64,000 nt of DNA, from positions 1 through 64,000 of the forward strand of contig SFDP01000001.1 of assembly GCA_004558185.1 (NCBI GenBank), in the 5' to 3' direction. This DNA is from Lachnospiraceae bacterium. Its GTDB lineage: Bacteria; Bacillota; Clostridia; Lachnospirales; Lachnospiraceae. Each line of letters starts with the position of its first letter. Within the stretch, counting starts at the first letter, position 1. Shown one piece after another: positions 8,588-17,407 of the stretch. The notes beneath the pieces were generated by a model. That model did no database searches. It was not told where the DNA came from and was given only the letters and a program-made list of their open reading frames with translations. The position numbers were made by a program, and so were the translations under genes.

Positions 8588-9434
8588 ATTTACTCCATTT
8601 TCCAATCACAACTCTGGTTAGCAGATTAATAAAAAAGACGATCGCCAGAAGTACCAGTGCAATCCCAAAGGCCGCCTCATAATTGGCCTTTGCCATATTC
8701 AAATACAGTTCTATGGTCAGTGTACCACCGGATTCAAAAATTTTACTGAAATACCCCTTAACGCTGTTTGGCAACATGTAGCCGCTTCCTGCGGTAAACA
8801 AAAGAGCGGCCGATTCTCCTACGATCCGTCCCACCGATAAAATTAATCCGGTAATGATCCCAGGCATGGCAGAGGGCAGCAAAATGGTACGAATCATATA
8901 CCATTTGGTGGCTCCCATTCCTGCCGCCCCCTGACGATAGCTTTCCGGCACTGCCCTGAGAGCCTCTCTGGTATTTCCGATGATCAGCGGAAGAATCATC
9001 AGCGTCAGTGTCAGGCAGCCGGTCAGTATGGAATACCCTAAATCCAATACCCCGCCAAAGAATAACATCCCGAAAAGGCCGAATAGTATAGAGGGAATCC
9101 CTGCCAGTGTCTGCGTGGTGAATTCCACCAGCCTTACAAATCTTCCCGGCTTTGCATACTCATTCAAATAGATTGCGGAGCCGATCCCCAGGGGCGAAGC
9201 AAAAAGAAGAGTAAGAAAAATAATATAAATGGTGTTCAAAATATTTCCTGCAATTCCATTCGTTCCCCTCAGTGTACTTTTTACCTGGGTCAAAAAACCA
9301 ATGCTTATGCTGCCGATCCCTTTGGTAAATACATAAAGCAGAATCACTGCCAGAAGTCCTACCGCCAAAGCCGCAGACAGATAAATCAGAGCATAAAGGA
9401 AGCTGTCCTTTCTTTTTCTTTTCCTCTCTCTCAT
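8574..9434 (-). CDS. pstA: phosphate ABC transporter permease PstA
   Basis: Inner-membrane subunit of the Pst channel, 286 residues. It has a very basic N-terminus (RERKRKRK), six predicted membrane spans and the permease EAA-type loop around GNTREALRAVPESYRQGAAGMGA. Its ATG overlaps the pstC stop in the ATGA form, and its end overlaps pstB, so translation of the three genes is coupled. Order and length match the family. Confidence 0.96.
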   Translation of the reverse strand: MRERKRKRKDSFLYALIYLSAALAVGLLAVILLYVFTKGIGSISIGFLTQVKSTLRGTNGIAGNILNTIYIIFLTLLFASPLGIGSAIYLNEYAKPGRFVRLVEFTTQTLAGIPSILFGLFGMLFFGGVLDLGYSILTGCLTLTLMILPLIIGNTREALRAVPESYRQGAAGMGATKWYMIRTILLPSAMPGIITGLILSVGRIVGESAALLFTAGSGYMLPNSVKGYFSKIFESGGTLTIELYLNMAKANYEAAFGIALVLLAIVFFINLLTRVVIGKWSKYDKN

Positions 9435-10366
9435 TCCATTCCCCTCCTTTTTACCACTCTTTCCAAAAAGAGATTGATCAGCATGATAAACACGAAGAGA
9501 ATCAGCCCGATGGTAAACAGCACTTTACGATGCAGGTCACTGGCATAGCCCATTTCACTGACGATTGCTGTCGTTAAGAACCTGACCGAATTAAAGGGCA
9601 GGGGAAGGTTAACACTGCTGCCCGATACCAGGGTGATAGCCATGGCCTCCCCCAGGGCTCTTCCGATCCCCAAAACTACTCCTGCGATAATTCCGGATTT
9701 GGCTGCCGGAACCACTACATAAAAAATGGTTTCCATGTGGGAAGCACCCAGAGCCATAGAGGCACTTTTCAGCTTTGGATCCACTGCCCTGATGGCAGTT
9801 TCACTCATGTTGATCACTGTAGGCAGGATCATAATTGCCAGAACCAATACGGCAGAAAGCAGATTCGCCCCTCCGGTAAACTGATGAGTAGCAGAGTCCT
9901 TAAATACAGCCAGCTCCAGCTTGTACATCAAAGGATTGAGAATCATTACCCCCAGCAGGCCATAGATGACCGAAGGAATTCCGGCCAAAAGCTCTATTGC
10001 CGGTTTTACCATAGCCGAAACCTTCCTGTTAGCTGCCTCTGCCATAAAAATCCCGGTCAGTACCCCTATAGGAACTCCCAGAATAACGGCCATAATCGTA
10101 CCCACCAGGGAAGTAAGGATCACATAGAATATTCCAAACTCAGGCTGAGCCGCCGTAGGCTTCCACTGGGTGCCAAAAAGAATTTCCTTAATGCCTGCCT
10201 CAAATAACGCCGGAGTACCATTACCAACCAAATAGACGGTTATGGCTACTACGGCCAGGATGGTGCAGGAAGCGCAGAGGGTAAACAGAAGCTGCGCCAC
10301 AGATTCTCCTGCTCCTTTTTTCTCCTTAGTAAGACTGCTCTTTGTCCCTTTAGAACCTCTTTTCAC
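9431..10366 (-). CDS. pstC: phosphate ABC transporter permease PstC
   Basis: Second membrane subunit of the Pst importer, 311 residues, six membrane spans after a polar start. The EAA-type loop is MSETAIRAVDPKLKSASMALGA, and GIGRALGEAMAI near the C-terminus is typical of PstC. It starts 13 bases after pstS ends and overlaps pstA by four bases. Confidence 0.96.
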   Translation of the reverse strand: MKRGSKGTKSSLTKEKKGAGESVAQLLFTLCASCTILAVVAITVYLVGNGTPALFEAGIKEILFGTQWKPTAAQPEFGIFYVILTSLVGTIMAVILGVPIGVLTGIFMAEAANRKVSAMVKPAIELLAGIPSVIYGLLGVMILNPLMYKLELAVFKDSATHQFTGGANLLSAVLVLAIMILPTVINMSETAIRAVDPKLKSASMALGASHMETIFYVVVPAAKSGIIAGVVLGIGRALGEAMAITLVSGSSVNLPLPFNSVRFLTTAIVSEMGYASDLHRKVLFTIGLILFVFIMLINLFLERVVKRRGME

Positions 10367-10379
10367 ACTTGCCTCCCTG

Positions 10380-11285
10380 TTAATCTACCGTGATTAAGCC
10401 TACGGCCTTTACCACTTCCTGCCCTCTTTCAGAGGAAAGCCAGCTAAAGAAGGCCTGTACAGCCTCTGACTGCTCCTCGATCGCCCCGGCAGTTGCCATA
10501 ACGAAGGGACGGCTCAGGAAATAAGCGCCTGCCTTAATATTTTCTTCTGTAGGCTCTACGCCTTCAAGGGACAGGGCTTTAACACTGTCATTAATCACAT
10601 CCAGGGATACATATCCGACAGCTCCCGGGGTAGAGGCCACTTTAGCCATCACTGCTCCGGTCGAATCCAGCTCATTGGCATATTTACACCCGTCTTCTAT
10701 TTCAAGAAGCTCTTCAAAGGCTCCTCTTGTTCCACTTCCTGCCTCCCGGCCTACCACGATAATGACACTGTCCTCACCGCCTACTTCACTCCAGTTTTTA
10801 ACTTTTCCGGTATAAATATCGATCAACTGCTGTCTGGTCAGTCCTGTCACAGTATTTGCCGAATCCACCACAACAGCGATTCCATCAATGGCTACGATAT
10901 TCTCTACGGCACCTGCCTCCTTTTCACTGTCCTTTAAATTCCGGGAGGAGTTGCCAATATCCACGGTATTGGCCAATACCGCTTCTATTCCTGCGGAGGA
11001 GCCGGTAAATTCTGCGGTCACCATCACTGATGGATATTCCTCCATAAAGCTCTCTGCTGCCGCATTTGCCAGCTTTTCCATAGAAGTGGAGCCTGCCATG
11101 GTGATGGTTCCTTCCAGCTTCATGGACTCGGATCTATCTGTTCTGCTTTCCTCTGCCTGATCTGCCCTGCTTACATCTGCAGCCTGTCCGCTTGCCGCCT
11201 GATTACCGCCACAGCCCATTAATGCTCCCGCAGTCAAAGCTGCTGCCGCCAAAATTCCAATGATTCCGTTTAGTTTTTTTCTCAT
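10380..11285 (-). CDS. pstS: phosphate-binding lipoprotein PstS
   Basis: Extracytoplasmic phosphate receptor of the Pst system, anchored as a lipoprotein. The signal peptide MRKKLNGIIGILAAAA ends in the lipobox LMGCG. Phosphate-binding signatures AGSTSMEKL, EFTGSSAGIEA and VVGREAGSGTRGAFEEL are present. The frame could begin at 11342, but that part is a terminator hairpin; AGAGAGG lies just before the ATG at 11285, which yields a proper signal peptide and 301 residues. First gene of the pst-phoU operon. Probably induced by low phosphate. Confidence 0.96.
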   Translation of the reverse strand: MRKKLNGIIGILAAAALTAGALMGCGGNQAASGQAADVSRADQAEESRTDRSESMKLEGTITMAGSTSMEKLANAAAESFMEEYPSVMVTAEFTGSSAGIEAVLANTVDIGNSSRNLKDSEKEAGAVENIVAIDGIAVVVDSANTVTGLTRQQLIDIYTGKVKNWSEVGGEDSVIIVVGREAGSGTRGAFEELLEIEDGCKYANELDSTGAVMAKVASTPGAVGYVSLDVINDSVKALSLEGVEPTEENIKAGAYFLSRPFVMATAGAIEEQSEAVQAFFSWLSSERGQEVVKAVGLITVD

Positions 11286-11321
11286 CTTTTCCTCTCTTTC
11301 TGCTGCTAAAGCAGCACAGGT

Positions 11322-11379
11322 AAAAGCCTCCTGTACTATCATATGCTTACGGTAAGTAAGATAGCACAGGAGGCTTTTT
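11322..11379. terminator. long bidirectional terminator hairpin
   Basis: AAGCCTCCTGTACTATC (11324-11340) pairs with GATAGCACAGGAGGCTT (11360-11376) with one mismatch, and the loop holds a further CTTAC/GTAAG stem. T-rich ends follow on both strands. It ends the glycosyltransferase unit on the minus strand, yet lies only 37 bases before the pstS start, so it could also act as a leader attenuator. Confidence 0.8.
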
Positions 11380-11397
11380 GTCGAAATCAGATAAACG

Positions 11398-11414
11398 TAA
11401 TTCTTTGGTAAATT
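11398..11414 (-). promoter_or_regulatory. weak Pho-box-like pair upstream of pstS
   Basis: On the minus strand TTTACC and ATTACG are spaced 11 bases apart start to start, a degenerate form of the TTTACA pair seen at 7098-7114. A TTTTACA palindrome lies about 16 bases further upstream (11430-11445). Suggestive only, because the match is imperfect and the promoter is unclear. Confidence 0.3.
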
Positions 11415-11444
11415 TTGGAGAAAATTAATTTTACAAATGTAAAA

Positions 11445-12470
11445 TCAGTTAAACTTGAAAAATCTCTGGCAGATTTTGTAGCCCTCTACAGAAATCCTGC
11501 GGCCTCCCTTTCCCGGAAGATTCATGGAATTTCCCAAAAGACCATAGCGAAGACGGAAAAAGATTCTCCCATCCTTTTTCTTCAAATAATCCCAGAGCTC
11601 TCTTTTTTTCTCAAGGCTTTCCTCCGTATTGGCACGGATCAGGATGATGGAAGAAATCGTGGTGATGATATCCAGATAATTGAGCATATAGTGCTTACAT
11701 TTGCGATTGGGATAAATCAGGGGTTTATGCTCACACATATACTCCATCATCAGCTTATTTACCCGGATCTGCTGGTCTACCCGGCCGATCATCACCTTTT
11801 CGTTCACCGACTGATCCTCCCGGCCAATATAATAGCGATAGAAATTCACATCCATATAATACATCTGCTTTACATAAGGAAGAGGCTCAAACACGAACAG
11901 ATTATCTACATAAAAGGTGTGCTCCGGAAGTCTCAGCCCACATTCCCTCAAAAGAGCAGTGCGATAAATCACCGAATGCATCAGAATATACTGACCGGTT
12001 CTGAAATGCCCCACATCCTTCCATTCAAAAACCTTCCCTTCCGGCAGAGCGTGCTTATAGCGCATCACCTTACCCTGTTTTGCTCCTTCCTTTTCATAGA
12101 CGAAGTTACTGATCATCATATCAATCATATAGCCGGAATGAATCAGCTCTCCCAGCTTTTTCAGGATAGCATCGTAAGCCTCTTCCTTCACCCAGTCATC
12201 ACTGTCCACCACCTTGAAGAAAAGACCCGTAGCATTTTCCAAACCGGTGTTCACTGCCGAGCCGTGTCCGCCGTTTGACTTATGTACTGCCCGAACGATT
12301 GAAGGATATTTTTGTTCAAACTCATCTGCAATCCGGGCCGTATCATCTGTAGAGCCATCATTGACGATGATGATCTCCACCTCCTCTCCTCCCTTTAGAA
12401 GAGACTCAATACATTTACGCATATAATTTTGGGAATTATAGCAGGGAACTGCTATTGATAGTATTTTCAT
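11445..12470 (-). CDS. family 2 glycosyltransferase
   Basis: GT-A fold sugar transferase of 341 residues with no membrane span. The N-terminal catalytic domain shows VPCYNSQNYMRKCIESLL (donor-binding strand), IIIVNDGSTDDT and the DXD-type VDSDDW. The C-terminal 150 residues are less conserved. Likely adds a sugar to a cell-surface glycan or teichoic-type polymer; the acceptor cannot be told. It follows the SfsA-MutY gene by 13 bases and is probably cotranscribed, without an obvious functional link. Confidence 0.88.
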   Translation of the reverse strand: MKILSIAVPCYNSQNYMRKCIESLLKGGEEVEIIIVNDGSTDDTARIADEFEQKYPSIVRAVHKSNGGHGSAVNTGLENATGLFFKVVDSDDWVKEEAYDAILKKLGELIHSGYMIDMMISNFVYEKEGAKQGKVMRYKHALPEGKVFEWKDVGHFRTGQYILMHSVIYRTALLRECGLRLPEHTFYVDNLFVFEPLPYVKQMYYMDVNFYRYYIGREDQSVNEKVMIGRVDQQIRVNKLMMEYMCEHKPLIYPNRKCKHYMLNYLDIITTISSIILIRANTEESLEKKRELWDYLKKKDGRIFFRLRYGLLGNSMNLPGKGGRRISVEGYKICQRFFKFN

Positions 12471-12483
12471 GCTTTACCTCCTC

Positions 12484-14253
12484 CTATGGCAGCCGTTTCC
12501 CCTGGCGGATATTTAAGTAAGCCGCATAGGGGGCAAAGGCGGAAGGCAGAGGATACCTGTCCTCGGCTTCATCCGCTCTGGCAAAAATCCATTGTTCCTC
12601 TTTCAGCCGTTCGCTTTTGGGCGCCAGTTCATCTACCTGGACAATGAATCCGGTCATATCCCATTCTCTGTGACTGAATATATGCCTTGCCGGAGGCAGC
12701 TTCTGAATCCGCAGGGGAATCAGTCCCATAGCCTCCAGATAGGCCAATACCCGCTTTCTGCTTTGGTGTCCCTCCAGGCTGGGAAATTCGTACATTCCTG
12801 CCAGCAATCCCTTTGAGGGTCGTTTACGCAGGGCCGATTTCTGTTGATCCTGAACGATCAGAATCGTCTTTTGTTCAATCGTTCTGGCTGCCCTGGCGCT
12901 CTTTTTGGGAAATTCCTCCTCCCGCCCTTTTTGATGAGCCAGGCAAAAGTCTTCCCATGGACATTCCCTGCAGTGGGGTGCGCCTTTGGGCAGACAGACG
13001 GTAGCGCCCAGCTCCATCAACGCCTGATTAAAATCACCGGGTCTGTCACCAGGCATGGCTTCCTTTAGCTTCAGCTCTGTTTTTCGCCTGGTTTCCGGCT
13101 TCCCGATATCTTCCTCATTCATGGTCAGGCGGCTTAATACCCGCAGAACATTTCCGTCCACTGCCGGTACCTTTATTCCAAAGGCAATGGAGGCAATGGC
13201 TCCTGCCGTATAGCTGCCAATTCCCGGGAGGGCAAGCAGTTGCTCATAGTCGGGGGGCATTTCTCCGCCGTATTTTTCCATGATAGTCCTTGCTGCCTTC
13301 TTCAAATTTCTGGCCCGGTTATAGTAGCCCAGTCCCTCCCACAGCTTAAGCAGAGCCTCCTCCTCAACCCGGCTTAAAGCCTCAATATCCGGCAGTGCCT
13401 CAATGAAACGTTGAAAATAGGGCTTTACCGCCTCCACTCTGGTCTGCTGCAGCATAATCTCCGACAACCATACCTTGTATGGCAGGGGATCATTCCGCCA
13501 AGGCAGGCTTCGGTGTCCTGCATCGTACCAGTTCAGCAGCGGCTTTGCTATTTTCCGATATTGCTCATCATAGTGCAAATATACCGGTACAGGCTGATTG
13601 ACCCACATTTCCCCGGGTGTCACTCGGGTATCTCTGGCAATCACCTGTACGCCTGCTGCTCTGGCCCTTCTCAGGCTTTCTCCAAAGGCCGGATGGGTAA
13701 GGTCGTTGGGAATCAGGCAGTCTACCCCCTCCATCTGGATAATAAAAAGGATATAGCACTCATATCCTGCTTTCTTTGCCTTTATCAGCTCTTCCACATG
13801 CTTTACGGCCCGTTCAGAAGGGGCATCCGGAAAGGCGGCTACATTATCCTTTTCCAGTGTAACCCCCTTGACCTCGATCAGTGCCTTCCCGGAGGCTTTC
13901 GTGACCAGAAAATCAAAGCGAGAATCCCCATAGGTATATTCCGGTCTTACCTCCAGTACATCTTCAAAAAGTCCACCCGCAAGAAGCCATTCCTTTACCG
14001 CCGCATTAGGTGCCTGGGAATCCATATTGATTATTCTTTCCCCTTTTTTTACGGCAACCAGATCATATCTGGTCTTTCTTTCCTTTCCCTCTTCATCGGA
14101 AAGAAAAACGATTGCTCCCGGCCTCAGCAGCTCCTGGCAGCGGCCGGTATTTTTTACATGGACAGTTTCCTCCTCTTCTTCCACCATAACCCTTGCAATA
14201 AAGCGGTTGGGCCGGGATAAAAAGGTGGCCTCCACGATTTTTTCGTAATTCAT
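12484..14253 (-). CDS. SfsA-MutY fusion (nuclease-fold SfsA + A/G-specific adenine glycosylase)
   Basis: One uninterrupted frame of 589 codons joins two normally separate proteins. Numbered from the upstream in-frame ATG at 14265, residues 5-225 are SfsA: VKNTGRCQELLRPG, GDSRFDFLV and the PD-(D/E)XK-like IEVKG. Residues 235-590 are MutY, which removes adenine mispaired with 8-oxoguanine: SEIMLQQT (catalytic Glu), HhH loop LPGIGSYTAG, catalytic Asp in PAVDGNVL, a 4Fe-4S set C-x7-C-x2-C-x5-C, and a NUDIX-like C-terminal domain with the HIFSHREW segment. The start at 14253 is chosen because AGAGGA lies just upstream. The role of SfsA is poorly known, so what it adds to MutY is unknown. Confidence 0.92.
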   Translation of the reverse strand: MNYEKIVEATFLSRPNRFIARVMVEEEEETVHVKNTGRCQELLRPGAIVFLSDEEGKERKTRYDLVAVKKGERIINMDSQAPNAAVKEWLLAGGLFEDVLEVRPEYTYGDSRFDFLVTKASGKALIEVKGVTLEKDNVAAFPDAPSERAVKHVEELIKAKKAGYECYILFIIQMEGVDCLIPNDLTHPAFGESLRRARAAGVQVIARDTRVTPGEMWVNQPVPVYLHYDEQYRKIAKPLLNWYDAGHRSLPWRNDPLPYKVWLSEIMLQQTRVEAVKPYFQRFIEALPDIEALSRVEEEALLKLWEGLGYYNRARNLKKAARTIMEKYGGEMPPDYEQLLALPGIGSYTAGAIASIAFGIKVPAVDGNVLRVLSRLTMNEEDIGKPETRRKTELKLKEAMPGDRPGDFNQALMELGATVCLPKGAPHCRECPWEDFCLAHQKGREEEFPKKSARAARTIEQKTILIVQDQQKSALRKRPSKGLLAGMYEFPSLEGHQSRKRVLAYLEAMGLIPLRIQKLPPARHIFSHREWDMTGFIVQVDELAPKSERLKEEQWIFARADEAEDRYPLPSAFAPYAAYLNIRQGKRLP

Positions 14254-14268
14254 CTTTCCTCTCATTCC

Positions 14269-14847
14269 CTATGATAATCTGTTGCATTCATACTTTTCCA
14301 GAGTCAGAATACTGTTCTCCAGATCCTGATAGCGCTTTTCTATCGTTCCCTCCGGAATATCCAGATCCAATACGATTGCCATGGTATTGATCATTTCCTG
14401 TGTAATTCTATGCTCCAGTCCCCGAAGAGCATTCAATCTTTCCCGATAGCTGTCGGCATCCAGAAAGGCCTCCAGAAGGGGATCCAGTACAGGCTCCTCC
14501 TTATTCACCTGCGAGGCCGAAGGAACAGCCTGAGAGTCTTCCCCGATCTCCACCTCCTCCATCGGGAGAATCTCCCTGTCCTGCCAGTCCAGATTAATCA
14601 GTTGTTCGGCAGGCTCAAACCGATACTTCTGCTGTGCCCCGGGATATCTCTTTTTATCCAACTGCTCCGTAAACTGTGCTAAGGAACGCACATATATGGA
14701 ATAATCTCCGTAAAGAGCCTGGTAGACCACTACCTCCTCTTCGGTTTCCGAGTCCCTTGCCAGAGTAACGATCTTGTACAGATTTCCTTTAAAATGCCGA
14801 TAAATTTCATTGGCCTGAGGTTTCCTTACTTCCTGATTTTCTTTCAT
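14269..14847 (-). CDS. DUF1653 domain protein
   Basis: A 192-residue soluble protein. Residues about 12-75 form a DUF1653 domain (YRHFKGNLYKIVTLARDSE, then VVVYQALYGD and the RSLAQFTE segment). The C-terminal part is acidic and helical (LLEAFLDADSYRERLNALRGL) and appears specific to this group. The ATG at 14847 has GGAGG six bases upstream; the frame extends to 14871 without support. It precedes the SfsA-MutY gene by 15 bases. Molecular function unknown. Confidence 0.8.
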   Translation of the reverse strand: MKENQEVRKPQANEIYRHFKGNLYKIVTLARDSETEEEVVVYQALYGDYSIYVRSLAQFTEQLDKKRYPGAQQKYRFEPAEQLINLDWQDREILPMEEVEIGEDSQAVPSASQVNKEEPVLDPLLEAFLDADSYRERLNALRGLEHRITQEMINTMAIVLDLDIPEGTIEKRYQDLENSILTLEKYECNRLS

Positions 14848-14962
14848 TACTACCTCCATCCTAATCCCCATTCCGAAGCGTCACAAATCCCGGAGTGAAA
14901 AATACTATATTTACGCTAATCCATTACAGAATATAGATTTTTATCTGCGATGCTGAGTCCGT

Positions 14963-17314
14963 TTATCCAAGCAGCATTCCTGTCAGACTGACCAAAAAAG
15001 CACATATCCATGCTATCGTGCACTGTATAATGACTATTCCCAATGCCCATTTTCCTCCCAGTTCCCGTTTGATTGAAGAAATAGCGGCCACACAGGGAGT
15101 ATAGAGCAGACAAAATACCAGAAGCGCCGCTGCCCCCAGAGGAGTAATCACAGTCATCAGATTCTCTATACTGCCAAAAAGAACCGTCAATGTGGAGACT
15201 ACACTTTCCTTTGCCATAAAGCCGGAAATCAATGCCGTTGAAATCCGCCAATCTCCAAAGCCCAGTGGAGCAAAAATGGGGGCGATAACCCCTGCTGCCA
15301 ACGCTAAAATACTGTCCTGGGAATCGGTCACCATATTCATCTGCAAATCAAAGGTCTGCAGGAACCAGATAATAATGCTTGCCAAAAAGATTACCGTAAA
15401 TGCCCTCTGCAGAAAGTCCTTCGCCTTTTCCCACAGAAGCTGGGCCACATTTCTGGCGCCCGGCATACGATAATTGGGAAGCTCCAGCACGAAGGGAACC
15501 GCTTCCCCCTTAAACATGGTATTTTTTAAAAGCAGTGCAGTTAAAATTCCCATCAGAATTCCGGTAAAGTACAGACCGATCACAATAAATGCACTATACC
15601 GGGGAAAAAAAGCCTCTGCAAAAAATCCATATACCGGCAGCTTGGCCGTACAGCTCATAAATGGTGTCATCATAATCGTCATCTTACGATCCCGTTCAGC
15701 AGGCAGGGTCCGACTTGCCATCACTCCCGGCACGGTGCAGCCGAAGCCGATCAGCATGGGAACGATGCTGCGCCCCGACAATCCGATTTTTCTAAGCAGC
15801 TTATCCATAACAAAGGCCACCCTGGCCATATATCCGGTATCCTCCAGCAAGGATAGAAAGAAAAATAACGCAACGATAATGGGCAGGAAGCTAAGTACAC
15901 TCCCTACACCGTTAAATATACCATCGATCACCAGGGAGTGCAGCACCGGATTTACTCCCCAGTCTGTCATTGCACTGTCCGTCAGTGCGGTCAGCCAGCC
16001 AATTCCGCTCTCCAAAAGTCCCTGCAGCCAGGCTCCCAGCACATTAAAGGAGAGATAAAAAACTAAAGACATAATCAGAGCAAAGGCGGGAAGGGCTGTA
16101 AATTTCCCCGTAAGAATCCGGTCCGCCCTGCGGCTTCTCTCTCTTTCCCTGCTTTCTCTGGGTTTAACTACACATTCCTCTGCCAATCTGTGAATAAAGG
16201 AAAAACGCATATCTGCTATGGCCGCTGCCCGATCCAGTCCTCTTTCCTCCTCCATCTGACAGATAATATGCTCCAGCATTTCTTCCTCATTATCCGTCAG
16301 CTTCATGGCCTTTAAAACCTGCTCATCTCCTTCCACCAGCTTAGTAGCCGCAAAACGGAGGGGAATACCTGCCTTATCTGCATGATCCTCAATAAGATGC
16401 ATGATTCCATGAAGACAGCGATGAACAGCTCCATTATGCTCCTTTTCATCACAAAAATCCATTCTGCCCGGACGCTCCTGATATCTGGCAACATGGAGAG
16501 CATGATTTACCAGTTCGTCGACACCTTCATTCCTGGCTGCGGAAATGGGGATTACAGGAATCCCCAGCATATCTTCCATCTCATTAATATGTACTGAGCC
16601 GCCGTTTCCGGTAAGCTCATCCATCATATTCAAGGCCAGCACCATGGGAATGTTCAATTCCATAAGCTGCATGGTCAGATAGAGATTCCGTTCTATATTG
16701 GTGGCATCAACAATATTAATGATTCCTGTGGGTTTTTCCTCCAGAATAAACCGGCGGGATACGATTTCCTCACTGGAATAGGGAGACAGAGAATAAATAC
16801 CCGGCAAATCCGTCACCAATGTACTGCTGTCCCCTCTGATGCTGCCGCTCTTCTGATCCACCGTAACTCCGGGGAAGTTACCCACGTGCTGATTGGAGCC
16901 GGTAAGCTGATTAAAGAGGGTGGTTTTCCCACAGTTCTGATTTCCCGCCAGAGCAAAGGTCAGCCTGGTGCCCTTGGGCAGAGGATTCTCATCCGCCTTA
17001 CTGTGGTATTTTCCGCCTTCCCCCAGACCGGGGTGCTCTTTTTTGCCTCTGCTTTGTTCTCTTTTCTCTGCAATCTGCTCTTCCTTCTCCTGTAAAGGCT
17101 CTATTTCAATCTTTGCCGCATCCTCCAGGCGGAGAGTAAGCTCATAGCCCTGAACCAGCAATTCCATAGGATCCCCCATGGGTGCATATTTTACCAGGGT
17201 AACTGTGGCCGAGGGAATGACTCCCATATCCAAAAAATGCTGGCGAAGGGCTCCCTTCCCTCCCACCTGCTTTATTCTTGCCGATTGACCGATATTCAAT
17301 TCCTTTAACGTCAT
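14963..17314 (-). CDS. feoB: FeoA-FeoB fusion ferrous iron transporter
   Basis: Inner-membrane Fe(II) importer of 783 residues with FeoA fused at the N-terminus. Residues 1-74 are an SH3-like FeoA domain (MTLKELNIGQSARI); 75-115 is a charged linker; the G-protein domain has G1 GNQNCGKTT (124-132), G3 DLPG (169-172) and G4 NMMD (229-232). The membrane part follows from about residue 405 with the two Gate motifs and the YTPCVA segment near the end. It stands alone behind a promoter that overlaps a Fur-like half-site (17342-17351), so iron repression is likely. Confidence 0.96.
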   Translation of the reverse strand: MTLKELNIGQSARIKQVGGKGALRQHFLDMGVIPSATVTLVKYAPMGDPMELLVQGYELTLRLEDAAKIEIEPLQEKEEQIAEKREQSRGKKEHPGLGEGGKYHSKADENPLPKGTRLTFALAGNQNCGKTTLFNQLTGSNQHVGNFPGVTVDQKSGSIRGDSSTLVTDLPGIYSLSPYSSEEIVSRRFILEEKPTGIINIVDATNIERNLYLTMQLMELNIPMVLALNMMDELTGNGGSVHINEMEDMLGIPVIPISAARNEGVDELVNHALHVARYQERPGRMDFCDEKEHNGAVHRCLHGIMHLIEDHADKAGIPLRFAATKLVEGDEQVLKAMKLTDNEEEMLEHIICQMEEERGLDRAAAIADMRFSFIHRLAEECVVKPRESRERERSRRADRILTGKFTALPAFALIMSLVFYLSFNVLGAWLQGLLESGIGWLTALTDSAMTDWGVNPVLHSLVIDGIFNGVGSVLSFLPIIVALFFFLSLLEDTGYMARVAFVMDKLLRKIGLSGRSIVPMLIGFGCTVPGVMASRTLPAERDRKMTIMMTPFMSCTAKLPVYGFFAEAFFPRYSAFIVIGLYFTGILMGILTALLLKNTMFKGEAVPFVLELPNYRMPGARNVAQLLWEKAKDFLQRAFTVIFLASIIIWFLQTFDLQMNMVTDSQDSILALAAGVIAPIFAPLGFGDWRISTALISGFMAKESVVSTLTVLFGSIENLMTVITPLGAAALLVFCLLYTPCVAAISSIKRELGGKWALGIVIIQCTIAWICAFLVSLTGMLLG

Positions 17315-17341
17315 CTGTACATCACCGCCTCTGTCTTACTG

Positions 17342-17351
17342 TATCATTATC
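17342..17351 (-). promoter_or_regulatory. Fur-box half-site at feoAB
   Basis: GATAATGATA on the minus strand matches the first ten bases of the Fur consensus, but the second half (CAGTAA) does not. It lies just downstream of the -10 box, a position suited to repression. Confidence 0.4.
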
Positions 17352-17354
17352 CCA

Positions 17355-17383
17355 AGTATAAAATATTTTTGTAATAAAGTCAC
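17355..17383 (-). promoter_or_regulatory. promoter of feoAB
   Basis: On the minus strand GTGACT (17383-17378), a 17-base spacer and TATACT (17360-17355). The -10 is good and the -35 moderate. Confidence 0.6.
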
Positions 17384-17407
17384 TTTTTTTCTTTTTCCTG
17401 TCGAAAT

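Noticed and set aside
11415..12278. A 287-codon plus-strand frame
   Set aside because: It lies opposite the family 2 glycosyltransferase gene, whose motifs are clear; no sign of a second gene.
13411..14220. A 269-codon plus-strand frame
   Set aside because: Opposite the SfsA-MutY fusion; composition and lack of start signals mark it as a shadow.
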